Notes under the pieces: model-generated
What the model was told of the DNA's origin: nothing
Databases searched by the model: none
Seen by the model: only the letters and a program-made list of their open reading frames with translations
Program-made: the position numbers and the translations under genes
Shown here: in pieces, positions 17,415-29,039 of the stretch
Layout: each line of letters begins with the position of its first letter
Position numbering within the stretch: position 1 is the stretch's first letter
Origin: Sphingomonadales bacterium
GTDB lineage: Bacteria; Pseudomonadota; Alphaproteobacteria; Sphingomonadales; Sphingomonadaceae
Assembly: GCA_004173185.1 (NCBI GenBank)
Contig: SEFZ01000015.1
Span: 1 to 64,000 of the forward strand
DNA length: 64,000 nt
Direction: 5' to 3'

Positions 17415-18716
17415 TCAGGCCCAACTGGGGAACCACATCCAGTGGCGGAAGCTCTGGGCGTCGCTCAGCGGCGATGCAGCGATGATCGGGTAGAAATAGA
17501 CGAACGCCACCAACGCTATCGCGGCGAACCATTCCTCGCGCCCGCGATTCTTGCCTCGATCGAAATGCTGGAAGGCGATGGCCAGCACGATGCAGAGGAA
17601 GATCCCCGACATATGGTAATAATAATAAAAGCCGATCGTCTTGGGGATGACGATGTAGATCAGCAGGCTGATCGTCCACAGCAAAGCGGCGGATAATGGC
17701 ACGATCGCCTTCTCCTTGAACCACGCCCAATAGCAAGCGAGCACGGCGAGCAGCCCGCCCCACATCACGATCGGGTTACCGATAAGCAGCACGCCGCGCT
17801 GCGCGCCATTGTCCCACTCATAAAAATACCAGATCGGGCGCAGCATCAGTGGCCATTGCCACCAGCTCGATTGATAGGTGTGCGGCCGGAGCGCCTGTGT
17901 CTGCAGCGCATACATATCCGATTGCAGCGCGATCAATCCGGCGATGCCGTCGAGCGGGTCTCGCGCATAAAAGAAAGCGGGGAGGAAGGTGACGAAATAG
18001 GTGAGGATGCTCACCCCACCAAATAACAGCATCGCGCGCACCGCCGGGAGCCCCGACCAATAGCGCTGGTCCTTGCCTGATAGCGCCGTGGCCAGCGGCT
18101 TTTTGGCGATACGGGCATCGCGCGCGCGGATGACGAGGAAGGTGATCCCGGCGAATGCGACATAGGGGATCGCTGCCCATTTGACGCCAACCGCGAGCCC
18201 GAACAGCATCGCCGCGCCGATCCATCGCCGCTGCACCTGCTTGCCCTCGCTTTGCATCGACCAGAGCATCACCACGATTCCCCAGATCAGGAACGCGCCG
18301 AGATACACATCGAGCATCGCGGTGCGCGCCTGGATGAAGATCGTCTGGTTGAGCATGGCCAGCGCCGCGCCGACCAGCGACGCGCGCATCGATCCGGTCA
18401 GCAGCCAGAGAAAGGCGAAGATGCCCAGTACGGTGGCAGTGCCGGCGAACGACGCGGTGATCCGCCAGCCGATCGGATTGTCGCCAAACACCATCATGCC
18501 GGCTGCGATCAGCTCCTTGGCGACCAGCGGATGCTCGATGTTGCGCGGGGCTTCGAGATCGATCAGCGCTTGTGCCGCCGGCACATAATGCACTTCGTCA
18601 AACATGATCCGGCTCGGCCGATCGAGATGGACCGTGAACAGCAATTGCGCGGCAAGCCCGACAAGCAGGGCTACGATCCAGGGGCGGGTGCGGAGAGCCT
18701 TGATGCGATCGAGCAT
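17415..18716 (-). CDS. PMT-family phospholipid-carrier-dependent glycosyltransferase
   Basis: 433-residue polytopic membrane protein of the protein O-mannosyltransferase superfamily. After the first helix the acidic motif MFDEVHYVPAA occupies the expected first periplasmic loop, followed by the EHPLVAKELIAAG segment. Many transmembrane helices follow, and the C-terminal part resembles the PMT four-helix C-terminal domain (IGFYYYYHMSGIFLCIVLA). It likely transfers a sugar from the lipid carrier made by the convergent neighbouring GT2-GtrA enzyme; the acceptor is unknown. Confidence 0.87.
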   Translation of the reverse strand: MLDRIKALRTRPWIVALLVGLAAQLLFTVHLDRPSRIMFDEVHYVPAAQALIDLEAPRNIEHPLVAKELIAAGMMVFGDNPIGWRITASFAGTATVLGIFAFLWLLTGSMRASLVGAALAMLNQTIFIQARTAMLDVYLGAFLIWGIVVMLWSMQSEGKQVQRRWIGAAMLFGLAVGVKWAAIPYVAFAGITFLVIRARDARIAKKPLATALSGKDQRYWSGLPAVRAMLLFGGVSILTYFVTFLPAFFYARDPLDGIAGLIALQSDMYALQTQALRPHTYQSSWWQWPLMLRPIWYFYEWDNGAQRGVLLIGNPIVMWGGLLAVLACYWAWFKEKAIVPLSAALLWTISLLIYIVIPKTIGFYYYYHMSGIFLCIVLAIAFQHFDRGKNRGREEWFAAIALVAFVYFYPIIAASPLSDAQSFRHWMWFPSWA

Positions 18717-18847
18717 AAGGCGTGAATATCTGAGCGTTTCGCTGCCGTCATGTCCTTAAATCCGCCCTTGCGCCGCTATGACCGGGAGGAATGGGAAAGG
18801 AATGATGTGGTTGACGCCTTGCCCTCCACCCCGGCAAAGCGTTCGGC

Positions 18848-20056
18848 ATGAAACGTCATACCGGCCAGGACCGCAGCGTCACCCAGAAGTGGAAGCCCGC
18901 AACGCAGGCGATCCGGGGCGGGACCATGCGTTCGGAGTTCGGCGAGACCAGCGAAGCGCTCTTCCTGACCTCGGGCTATGCCTATGATTGCGCGGGCGAC
19001 GCGGCGGCGCGCTTTGCCGGCGAGCAGCAGGGCATGACCTATTCGCGGTTGCAAAACCCGACGGTGCAGATGCTCGAAGAGCGGATCGCCTTGCTGGAGG
19101 GCGCTGAAGCCTGCCGCACGATGGCGACCGGCATGGCGGCGATGACTGCGGCTCTGCTCTGCCAGCTTGAGATGGGCGATCACCTGGTGGCGGGGCGGGC
19201 GGCATTCGGATCGTGCCGCTGGCTGACCGATACGTTGCTGCCCAAATTCGGCATCCAGACGACGATCATCGACGCGCGCGATCCGCAGCAGTTCGAAGAC
19301 GCGGTGCGGCCGAACACCAAGGTGTTCTTCTTCGAAACGCCTGCGAACCCGACGATGGACGTGGTCGATCTCGCCGCAGTCTGCGCGATCGCCAAGAAGC
19401 ATGGCATCACTACGGTGGTCGACAATGCCTTCGCCACGCCGGTGCTCCAGCGGCCGATGGATTTCGGCGCGGACGTGGTGGCTTACTCCGCGACCAAGAT
19501 GATGGACGGGCAGGGGCGCGTGCTTGCGGGCGCGGTCACCGGATCGTCGGCCTTCATCAATGATGTGCTGTTGCCCTTCACGCGCAACACCGGGCCGACG
19601 CTCAGCGCGTTCAACGCATGGGTGGTGCTGAAGGGGCTCGAGACGCTCGACCTGCGCATCCTGCGCCAGAGCGAGAATGCGCTGAAGGTTGCGCGTTTCC
19701 TTGAAGGCCGCGTGCCCAAGGTCAATTTCCCGGGCCTGCCGAGCCATAAGCAGCACAATCTGGCGATGAGTCAGATGAAGGCGGTGGGGCCGATCTTCTC
19801 GCTCGAAGTCGATGGCGGGCGCAAACAGGCGCATGCGCTGCTCGACGGGCTGGAGTTGATCGACATCTCGAACAATATCGGCGACTCGCGCTCGCTGATG
19901 ACGCATCCTTCGTCGACCACGCATTATGGCGTTGCCGAGGAAAAGCGCATCGAGATGGGCGTGACCGAGGGGTTGTTGCGGCTCAACGTCGGCCTCGAAG
20001 ATCCCGACGATGTGATCGCGGATCTCGATCAGGCGCTGAGGGCTGCCGGCTTATGA
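18848..20056 (+). CDS. metZ: O-succinylhomoserine sulfhydrylase
   Basis: PLP enzyme for direct sulfhydrylation in methionine synthesis. The 402 residues carry the Cys/Met-metabolism PLP fold: YSRLQNPT, the MATGMAAM region, ETPANPTMDVVD, VVDNAFATP, and the PLP-lysine segment YSATKMMDGQGR. The GQGR ending is typical of MetZ rather than cystathionine gamma-synthase. Its stop overlaps the ATG of apaG (ATGA), so the two are coupled. The ribosome-binding site is poor; a start in-frame with other families could be a few codons away. Confidence 0.94.
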   Translation: MKRHTGQDRSVTQKWKPATQAIRGGTMRSEFGETSEALFLTSGYAYDCAGDAAARFAGEQQGMTYSRLQNPTVQMLEERIALLEGAEACRTMATGMAAMTAALLCQLEMGDHLVAGRAAFGSCRWLTDTLLPKFGIQTTIIDARDPQQFEDAVRPNTKVFFFETPANPTMDVVDLAAVCAIAKKHGITTVVDNAFATPVLQRPMDFGADVVAYSATKMMDGQGRVLAGAVTGSSAFINDVLLPFTRNTGPTLSAFNAWVVLKGLETLDLRILRQSENALKVARFLEGRVPKVNFPGLPSHKQHNLAMSQMKAVGPIFSLEVDGGRKQAHALLDGLELIDISNNIGDSRSLMTHPSSTTHYGVAEEKRIEMGVTEGLLRLNVGLEDPDDVIADLDQALRAAGL

Positions 20057-20457
20057 TCATGAAGGCACTGTTCAACGAGGAAGCGGAGACGCGCGGCATC
20101 ACGGTGCGCGTGTCGGCCAGCTACCTCCCCGAACAGTCCGAGCCCGATCGCGGGCGCTGGTTCTGGGCCTATCATATCCGCATCGAGAATGAGTCGGGCG
20201 TCACCGTGCAATTGCTGACGCGGCACTGGACGATCACCGACGGTCGCGGCGGCAAACACACCGTGGAAGGCGAAGGCGTAGTCGGCGAACAGCCGCTGAT
20301 CGCGCCGGGCGGAAGCTTCGATTATGTATCGGGCTGCCCGCTGGCGACGCCGACAGGACATATGCAGGGCAGTTACCGGATGATCGGCGAAAATGGCGAA
20401 ACCTTTGATGTGGCGATTCCTAAATTCTCGCTGCTTGCGCCTGCGGTGATCGGATGA
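20053..20457 (+). CDS. apaG: Co2+/Mg2+ efflux-associated protein ApaG
   Basis: 134 residues with the immunoglobulin-like ApaG fold. Signatures are FWAYHIRIENESG, VQLLTRHWTITDGRG, VEGEGVVGEQPLIAPG and the YVSGCPLATPTGHMQGSY segment. Starts with ATG overlapping the metZ stop. Its molecular role is unclear; mutants in enterobacteria show cobalt resistance and magnesium-efflux phenotypes. A palindromic repeat follows directly. Confidence 0.96.
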   Translation: MIMKALFNEEAETRGITVRVSASYLPEQSEPDRGRWFWAYHIRIENESGVTVQLLTRHWTITDGRGGKHTVEGEGVVGEQPLIAPGGSFDYVSGCPLATPTGHMQGSYRMIGENGETFDVAIPKFSLLAPAVIG

Positions 20458-20471
20458 AGCATTTTCCGAAG

Positions 20472-20553
20472 ACCGCTCACCCTGAGCTTGTCGAAGGGTG
20501 GTTTTCCGGGCGCGTCGCAGGGTCGTGCTTCGACAAGCTCAGCATGAGCGGTT
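20472..20553. repeat. Sphingomonad palindromic repeat (CCTGAGCTTGTCGAAG)
   Basis: Arms ACCGCTCACCCTGAGCTTGT... (from 20472) and CTTCGACAAGCTCAGCATGA... (from 20528) are near-perfect complements over about 25 bp with a loop of about 30 bp. It can form a hairpin between apaG and the LysR gene. Related copies: 1491-1530 and 37291-37323. Confidence 0.85.
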
Positions 20554-20569
20554 CTGGGCAGGTGTCACT

Positions 20570-21361
20570 GTGAAGCGTACCCATCTTCCCCTCAACGGCC
20601 TGCGCGTGCTCGATGCGGCGGCCCGGCATTTGTCGTTTACGCGCGCCGCCGATGAGTTGGCGGTAACGCCCGCGGCGGTCGGCCAGCAGATCCGCGCGCT
20701 CGAGGATACGCTGGGCGTGGTGCTGTTCCGGCGCACGACCAAGGGACTGGAGCTTACCCCCGAAGGCGAGGCGGGCCTCGCTGCGCTGCGTGCCGGCTTC
20801 CTCCAGTTCGAGGAAAGCGTGCGCGCGATGCAGGCTGGGCAATCGTCCAAGTCGCTGACCATCGCCGCGCCGCGCGATCTGACCACCAAATGGCTGATGC
20901 CGCGCCTCGCCGAAATCGCGCGGGCCGATGGCGAATTGCGCTTCGTGCTGGTGCCGGCCGACGAGACGATCGACTTTACCGAAGCCAATCTCGATCTCGC
21001 GATCCGCTGGGGCGAAGGCCCGGGTGAGCATGAGGGCGAGGCGCTGGAAAGCGACGGCATGGTCACGGTCGAGCGGCCCGGCGGCGGGCAGGATGTCTGT
21101 GTCTCATGGCCGGGCTGTCTGGCTGAAGACGTGGCATCGCCGGTTCGCGTATCGGATGCCGGGCTGGCGCTGGATGCCGCCGCAGAAGGGCTGGGCCGCA
21201 CCACGGTCCCGGAACTGCTCGCGCGGGGCGATATCGCCAGTGGCCGACTGGTAGTGGTCGGCGAACCCAAGGCTTCGCGCATGGGCTATTGGCTTGTCGC
21301 GCCGCTGCCGCAGTGGCGGCAGAAGAAGGTCAAGGCGCTGGTCGAGACGCTGGGCGAGTAG
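20570..21361 (+). CDS. LysR-family transcriptional regulator (GcvA-like)
   Basis: 263 residues. An N-terminal winged HTH (AARHLSFTRAADELAVTPAAVGQQIRALED) is followed by a periplasmic-binding-protein-like effector domain that is shorter than usual (LysR proteins are commonly ~300). The GTG at 20570 was chosen because the HTH begins about 10 residues later and an upstream start would translate the repeat element. The target is unknown; there is no divergent partner, as the upstream genes are metZ-apaG on the same strand. Confidence 0.88.
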   Translation: MKRTHLPLNGLRVLDAAARHLSFTRAADELAVTPAAVGQQIRALEDTLGVVLFRRTTKGLELTPEGEAGLAALRAGFLQFEESVRAMQAGQSSKSLTIAAPRDLTTKWLMPRLAEIARADGELRFVLVPADETIDFTEANLDLAIRWGEGPGEHEGEALESDGMVTVERPGGGQDVCVSWPGCLAEDVASPVRVSDAGLALDAAAEGLGRTTVPELLARGDIASGRLVVVGEPKASRMGYWLVAPLPQWRQKKVKALVETLGE

Positions 21362-21533
21362 GATTTTCGGGGCTTAGCTTCACACTTTTCACGCGAATTG
21401 TGATTGGAAGTTGCGCGGCGGGGATATTTTCTGTCGCGGGCGGATCGCTGGGTTCTGGACGGTGGAAAGAGCGGCTAGCGGTGACTGGCCCGGGCAGTGG
21501 AGCAGGTGAAAACCTACATTTCAAGAGCGTCCG

Positions 21534-21689
21534 CTATTGGTGGTTAACTGCCGCTTGGTCAAAGTATCTCAAATGGCTGCTCAGAGTTTCGGAGGATGCA
21601 GCGGCCCATTGCGCATCCTCCACAGTGCCGTGTAGTAATTTATGCTTCGCGGCTTCTACGATGTTCAGTAAAGGAAGCAGCGGCTTCAA
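21534..21689 (-). CDS. Possible small protein or gene remnant
   Basis: Within the 401-bp gap 21362-21762 the minus strand has an open stretch of 64 codons between stops (21731 and 21536). A TTG at 21689 with GAGG 6 nt upstream would give a 51-residue, coding-looking product (KPLLPLLNIVEAAKHKLL, SSHLRYFDQAA). Third-position GC is only about half, far below its neighbours. Upstream codons give NWCKGCKN before any start, so it may be the 3' end of a lost gene. Nothing recognisable otherwise in this gap. Confidence 0.25.
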   Translation of the reverse strand: MKPLLPLLNIVEAAKHKLLHGTVEDAQWAAASSETLSSHLRYFDQAAVNHQ

Positions 21690-21762
21690 ATAAGCCTCGA
21701 CATTTTTGCACCCTTTGCACCAGTTAGACTATGCGCATATATATAGCGTGGGAGCAAAGGCG

Positions 21763-22611
21763 ATGATGCGTATCCTTTACTTCGTTCCAATTGTAATTCT
21801 GAGCCCGGCTCACATGCCCGTCAGCGCTGACGGGCAGGACCGCCCCGTACAGACGGCGCCCGCTGCGAAGGCGCCCAACGACAACATCGTCGTCACCGGC
21901 GCGAAGGATAAGAAGCCTCCGCCGAGCCCTTTGCCCCCCGGTGTCGCGGCTACCAGCCGGCAAATCGCCTCGGATGCGGGAGTCTTCGCGCGTTGCGTGA
22001 AGGGCACTGCGCTGGAATTGGAACGAACCGTCGTGGAGGGCCATCCCAGCGACGGAAAGACGCGCCGGGCACTCGACCGTTTGATACGCTCGCACGCGGG
22101 TTGCTATCCTCGTTTCAGACCGCCTCTCCAAAACCAGACGGAATTCTTCGGGCGCTGCAACCTTGTGGTGGCTGATCCCCAGTTCAAAATTGTGATGTGC
22201 CGCGCGCCTTATGATCGCATGGCAATCGTGGAGCAGGCGTTCCTAAGCTATGCGCCCCACTTCATGCTGAGCCGCGCCGACACGCTCGACAAGGCGGTCA
22301 TCGGGCGTTTCGACGCGCGAGAAACAGCACGCGGAAAATATCGCACGCCGCTGGATCGCCGCTACTATGACGCCGTGGCCTGCATGGTCCAACTCGAGCC
22401 CGAAAGCGCAGTGAGGCTGATCCGCACACCTTTCGGGAGCGGCAACGAGGCTACGCTGCGCGCGGCCATCATCGCCAAGACCAGCCGCTGCACGCAAAAT
22501 GCCAAGAAAGTCTCGGTCGATCCTCCCCAGTTCCGTGGCTACGTTGCCGACGCTCTCTATCACTGGACGATCGCAGCAAAGGGCATTGAAACGCTGGTCC
22601 CCGCAAACTAG
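21763..22611 (+). CDS. Six-cysteine secreted protein family, paralogue D
   Basis: 282 residues and the fourth copy of the family found in tandem at 6558-9352, here on the other strand and 12 kb away. It has a signal peptide, NIVVTGAKDKKPPPSP, and the six invariant cysteines (FARC, GCYPR, FGRC, CRAPYDR, ACMVQL, SRC). Other blocks are APHFMLSRADTLDKAVIGRF and VDPPQFRGYVADALYHWTIA. The ATG at 21763 (first of ATGATG) has GGGAG upstream. The preceding DNA is AT-richer than its surroundings, which suggests the copy moved here. Confidence 0.8.
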   Translation: MMRILYFVPIVILSPAHMPVSADGQDRPVQTAPAAKAPNDNIVVTGAKDKKPPPSPLPPGVAATSRQIASDAGVFARCVKGTALELERTVVEGHPSDGKTRRALDRLIRSHAGCYPRFRPPLQNQTEFFGRCNLVVADPQFKIVMCRAPYDRMAIVEQAFLSYAPHFMLSRADTLDKAVIGRFDARETARGKYRTPLDRRYYDAVACMVQLEPESAVRLIRTPFGSGNEATLRAAIIAKTSRCTQNAKKVSVDPPQFRGYVADALYHWTIAAKGIETLVPAN

Positions 22612-22705
22612 CAACTTCGAATGTCGGCCTTCATGCTCCCTTGAGGGCAACCTGCGGAACGGCCGCAATTGGGTCGATAGTGGTCGCTTGCGCATACACG
22701 CCGCC

Positions 22706-22811
22706 GTCATCTCGGACTTGTTCCGGGACCTACTGATCGGCAAGTGCTGGAAAGGAGGCTCGGGCGTAGAATCGTGCGGCTTGGTGGACCCTGGAATAAG
22801 TCCGGGGTGAC
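22706..22811. repeat. Inverted repeat of the GTCACCCCGGACTTGTTCC type
   Basis: The left arm (22706-22730, GTCATCTCGGACTTGTTCCG...) and the right arm (22786-22811, ending AGTCCGGGGTGAC) are imperfect complements of about 25 bp. The 332-bp gap 22612-22943 holds this element and no gene that I can support. Confidence 0.8.
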
Positions 22812-22943
22812 AAAAGGGCGATGGTCGCGTCGTCGTGGCGTGTCGGGACGCTTCGCACCTCAACGGTCAGAACATCGGCGGCAAACCTCTAGCCAAGGCC
22901 CGCGAAAGGACTATCGTCGCCCCAGCAATCCGGGGAGGATAAG

Positions 22944-23768
22944 ATGGCAAATTCGCCGTGGGAACACAGCAAGGCCGCGGGCGTAGCGGACGACGTCGAT
23001 TTCGAGATTAAGGGGCAGGAGCTCCAGTTCGTCGAGATCGAGCTCGATCCGGGCGAAAGCGCCGTTGCCGAGGCCGGGGCGCTCGTCTGGAAGGACGCGA
23101 CCGTTGGCATGACCACGGTGTTTGGCGATGGCAGCGCGGCCAGCCAGGGCGGCGGCTTCATGGGCAAGCTGCTCGGCGCGGGCAAAAGGCTGATCACCGG
23201 CGAGAGCCTGTTCACCACTGTCTTCACGCATAACGGCTCGGGCAAGGCGCGGGTCGCTTTTTCGGCGCCGGTGCCGGGCGCGATCGTGCCGCTCAAGCTT
23301 TCCGAACTGGGCGGTTCGCTGATCTGCCAGAAGGACAGTTTCCTCGCGGCGGCCAAGGGCGTTTCGATCGGCATCCATTTCCAGAAAAAGGTGATGACCG
23401 GCCTGTTCGGCGGCGAAGGCTTCATCATGCAGAAGCTGGAGGGCGATGGCTGGGTCTTCGTCCAGTTCGGCGGCGCAATCGTTGAGCGCACGCTGGCACC
23501 GGGCGAGCAACTGCATATCGATACGGGCTGTCTTGCAGCCTATACGCCGAGCTGCACCTTCGATCTGGAGACCGCCGGCGGCGTGAAGAACATGGTGTTC
23601 GGCGGCGAGGGCTTCTTCTTCGCGCGGCTCACCGGCCCCGGAAAAGTGTGGATCCAATCCTTGCCATTCGGGCGTCTTGCCGGGCGCATCATCGCGATGG
23701 TGCCGCAGAACCGAGGTGAGGGTTCGGCCCTGGGCTCGGTGGGCAATTGGGTGCAGGGCAATAATTGA
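22944..23768 (+). CDS. TIGR00266/AIM24 family protein
   Basis: 274 residues with the AIM24 double-psi-like beta fold: VEIELDPGESAVAEAGALVW near the start, GSLICQKDSFLAAAKGVSI, FGGEGFIMQKLEGDGWVFVQ in the middle, and LAPGEQLHIDTGCLAAYTPS before the end. Glycine-rich FGGEG repeats are typical. The family lacks a settled biochemical role; fungal AIM24 is linked to mitochondrial inner membrane organisation. Likely cytosolic, as no signal peptide is seen. The next gene starts 17 bp on. Confidence 0.9.
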   Translation: MANSPWEHSKAAGVADDVDFEIKGQELQFVEIELDPGESAVAEAGALVWKDATVGMTTVFGDGSAASQGGGFMGKLLGAGKRLITGESLFTTVFTHNGSGKARVAFSAPVPGAIVPLKLSELGGSLICQKDSFLAAAKGVSIGIHFQKKVMTGLFGGEGFIMQKLEGDGWVFVQFGGAIVERTLAPGEQLHIDTGCLAAYTPSCTFDLETAGGVKNMVFGGEGFFFARLTGPGKVWIQSLPFGRLAGRIIAMVPQNRGEGSALGSVGNWVQGNN

Positions 23769-23785
23769 GCGGGCGGGAGATAATT

Positions 23786-24301
23786 ATGATGGAAACCGAG
23801 CGGCTGGTCCTCCGGCCGCGCCGGCCCGACGACGCCGAAGCGCTGCACGAAATCTATTCGGACGAGCGCCTGATGCATTATTGGTCACATGGCCCGCATG
23901 CGACGCTCGAAGAGACGCGCACCCGGATGGCCGACAAGTCGCCCGATTGGCGTTGCTGGTCGATCACGCGGCACGGCGATGACACGGCGATCGGCTTTGT
24001 CGCGGCGGGCGAGAAGCGGCAGGGCAACGTCACCGAGATTGGCTATGCGCTGGCGCGTGCGCATTGGGGATCGGGGTTCGCCGCCGAAGCGGTGACGCGG
24101 ATGGTCGAACAGATATTCGCCGAGGGCCAGCGCCGCGTCTTCGCCGATACCGATCCGGACAACACCGCCTCGCGTGCGTTGCTCGAGCGGCTGGGCTTCA
24201 AGCTCGAAGGCTATCTGCGCGCCGAATGGGAAACGCATATCGGCGTGCGCGACACCACGCTTTATGGCCTGCTCCGCGAGGAATGGCTTGTCGCCGCCTG
24301 A
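23786..24301 (+). CDS. GNAT family N-acetyltransferase (RimJ/RimL type)
   Basis: 171 residues. Begins METERLVLRPRRPDDAEALHEI as in RimJ/RimL-type enzymes; the acetyl-CoA-binding turn lies around ARAHWGSGFAAEAVTRM, followed by DPDNTASRALLERLGFKLEG. The ATG at 23786 has GGGAG 6-7 nt upstream; a TTG further left is less likely. The acceptor is probably an N-terminal amine or small molecule. The 3' end overlaps the next small gene. Confidence 0.88.
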   Translation: MMETERLVLRPRRPDDAEALHEIYSDERLMHYWSHGPHATLEETRTRMADKSPDWRCWSITRHGDDTAIGFVAAGEKRQGNVTEIGYALARAHWGSGFAAEAVTRMVEQIFAEGQRRVFADTDPDNTASRALLERLGFKLEGYLRAEWETHIGVRDTTLYGLLREEWLVAA

Positions 24302-24542
24302 TCTGAAGGACCCGGTGGCGCGTGCGGCCTATATGCGCGAGTTGCACGGCGTTGCGCGCGGTGTGCGGCTGGCCGGGCTGTGGCTCGCGGCTGCGGGCGG
24401 CGGTCTGCTGGTGGCGCGGCGGTTTCACTGGTTCGATGTGCCGCTCTGGGCGGCCGCCAGCGTGGTGGGCCTTGGCGTGATGCTGATGATCACCGGCATT
24501 GCCGCGCGGACGCGCTACCATGCGCTCCGGATGCGCGGTTAG
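24288..24542 (+). CDS. Small two-helix membrane protein
   Basis: 84 residues with two hydrophobic helices (GLWLAAAGGGLLVARRF and AAASVVGLGVMLMITGIA) and basic ends. A TTG at 24288 with GAGGA 5 nt upstream, overlapping the GNAT gene by 14 bp, is the best start; later ATGs (MRELHG) would leave a 67-residue product. Unrecognised. The 3' end overlaps the convergent serine hydrolase by 4 bp. Confidence 0.5.
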   Translation: MSPPDLKDPVARAAYMRELHGVARGVRLAGLWLAAAGGGLLVARRFHWFDVPLWAAASVVGLGVMLMITGIAARTRYHALRMRG

Positions 24543-25867
24543 GGCTTCGCCGGCCCCGCGAACCTGATCAAGGCCGCCACGAGGCTGGCGAAGCGCATAT
24601 CCTCCACCGGGGCGGTGGTGTCGTTCCAGCTCGCCGAGGCCGCGTACCAGGCGCCGTCCACGCCTTGGAGCAGCAGCGTCAGGTTGATCACGCCGGGCTC
24701 CGATCCGCCCTTGAAGCCCGCCCAGCCATATTGAGCCCGGTCGATCGTAATCCCGGCATTCTTGGAGAGCACCGCGCGGGCGTCCTTGCCCTTTTCGCCT
24801 TCGCTGTTGCGGCGGAGCCAGTCCATCACGCGGATCAGATCGGCGCTGGAGAAGAACCATTCGATCGTGTCGATCCGCGAGGGCAGGCGCGGCACCCCGG
24901 CCATTCGGAGCAACGGTATGATGTCGGCAGTGGCGATTTCGCCCGCCAGCATCTTGCGCTGCCCGGCATCGCTCAGCGCATTATATTTGTCTGCGAGTGC
25001 GCCGTCCTGCAGCCACTTCAGCTTGAACGCTTCGAGCGTCCCCAGATAGGGGACGTTGCGCGGATCGGGGGTGACGCCGATCGTCTTGAGCATCGACTCG
25101 ACCTTTTCGCGGCCAAGCGTCGCGAGCAGAATATCGGTCGCGCTATTGTCGCTGATCGAGATCATCTGGGTAGCGAGTTCGCGTAACGACACCTGCGTGC
25201 CCTTGGGCTTCAGCGTATAGCCGCCGCCGGGCAGCGGGCTGCCATCCAGCGTGACCATATCGTCCCATTTGCGCTCACCCTTGTTGGTCACGCGGATCAG
25301 TTCGGCGAGGATTACCAGCTTGAACGCCGAGCCGACCGCGAAGCGCTGATCGGCATTATGGGCCAGCGTGCGTTCGGGCTTGCCGGTGCCGAGTTTGGCA
25401 AAGGCATAGCCCGTCGCGCCGTGGAGCTTATCGAGCGCACCGGTCACTTCGGCGAGCGTCTTTTCCTCCGACTCCATGCCGGTGAAGCGCAGTCCGGAAA
25501 CCTGATGCGGCTCGGCGGGATCGACGACGAGCAGGAAGACCATCAGGCCTTTTTCGGCGCGGATGCGCACCGTGCCCGTATAAGGCGCGGTGAGCGCCAC
25601 GCTCTCGATGCTCAGCAGCTTGCCGGCCATACCCGCGAGTTGCGCGTTGACCGTCGTCATCATCGACTTGGGGACCTTCGCCTGAAAGCCCGGTGTGAAA
25701 TAGGTCTCGTAGCTGCCCGTGCCCGAAACGATCGCCGGCAGTTCCTGCACGCGCGCAGTGAAGGCCGGGGCGGCCTCGATTGCGGTCTGGCTCGCAGCGG
25801 GCGGCGTCTGCGCCGCGCTTGGTGCGGTGAGGGCAAAGGCGGAGAGGGCAAGGATCAGACGGCGCAT
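24539..25867 (-). CDS. Class A beta-lactamase-like serine hydrolase with ORF12-type N-terminal domain
   Basis: 442 residues. After a signal peptide (cleavage near APSAAQ) comes a ~120-residue cystatin-like N-terminal domain, then a penicillin-binding fold with Ser180-x-x-Lys183 (VGSAFKLV), Ser239-Asp-Asn (ISISDNSA) and Lys386-Gly-Gly (GFKGGSEPG). The layout resembles ORF12/Cpe/LpqF-type serine hydrolases; these are often esterases rather than beta-lactamases, and no class A Glu166-type loop is obvious. The ATG at 25867 has GAGG upstream. Periplasmic. Confidence 0.83.
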   Translation of the reverse strand: MRRLILALSAFALTAPSAAQTPPAASQTAIEAAPAFTARVQELPAIVSGTGSYETYFTPGFQAKVPKSMMTTVNAQLAGMAGKLLSIESVALTAPYTGTVRIRAEKGLMVFLLVVDPAEPHQVSGLRFTGMESEEKTLAEVTGALDKLHGATGYAFAKLGTGKPERTLAHNADQRFAVGSAFKLVILAELIRVTNKGERKWDDMVTLDGSPLPGGGYTLKPKGTQVSLRELATQMISISDNSATDILLATLGREKVESMLKTIGVTPDPRNVPYLGTLEAFKLKWLQDGALADKYNALSDAGQRKMLAGEIATADIIPLLRMAGVPRLPSRIDTIEWFFSSADLIRVMDWLRRNSEGEKGKDARAVLSKNAGITIDRAQYGWAGFKGGSEPGVINLTLLLQGVDGAWYAASASWNDTTAPVEDMRFASLVAALIRFAGPAKP

Positions 25868-25971
25868 CGGGAAACCTCGTTTACAGATGTAATCGTAAGT
25901 CCGGCAATGACGTGCCAGCGCGCGCCACGCAAGCGCACTGGTCGCATTCTGGTCGCAGTGCATCATGAGAT

Positions 25972-28982
<3,011 letters not shown>

Positions 28983-29006
28983 CGCGGAAACCTGGATTAA
29001 GAGATT

Positions 29007-29036
29007 ACACCGGCGGGCTTGCTCGCCGGTGTTTTC
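29007..29036 (+). terminator. Rho-independent terminator after outer-membrane protein 1
   Basis: Stem ACACCGGCG / CGCCGGTGT with an 8-nt loop followed by TTTTCG. It lies between the barrel gene and the convergent chemoreceptor gene that ends at 29040. Confidence 0.85.
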
Positions 29037-29039
29037 GTA

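Noticed and set aside
18717..18847. Possible SAM riboswitch (SAM-II type) before metZ
   Set aside because: Fragments such as TTAAATCCGCC are reminiscent, but the P1/P2 pairing and conserved loop bases of SAM-II could not be found. A covariance-model scan would decide.
21289..21693. 134-codon plus-strand frame after the LysR gene
   Set aside because: Starts inside the LysR gene and has no sensible composition; the minus-strand reading in the same gap looks more like coding sequence.
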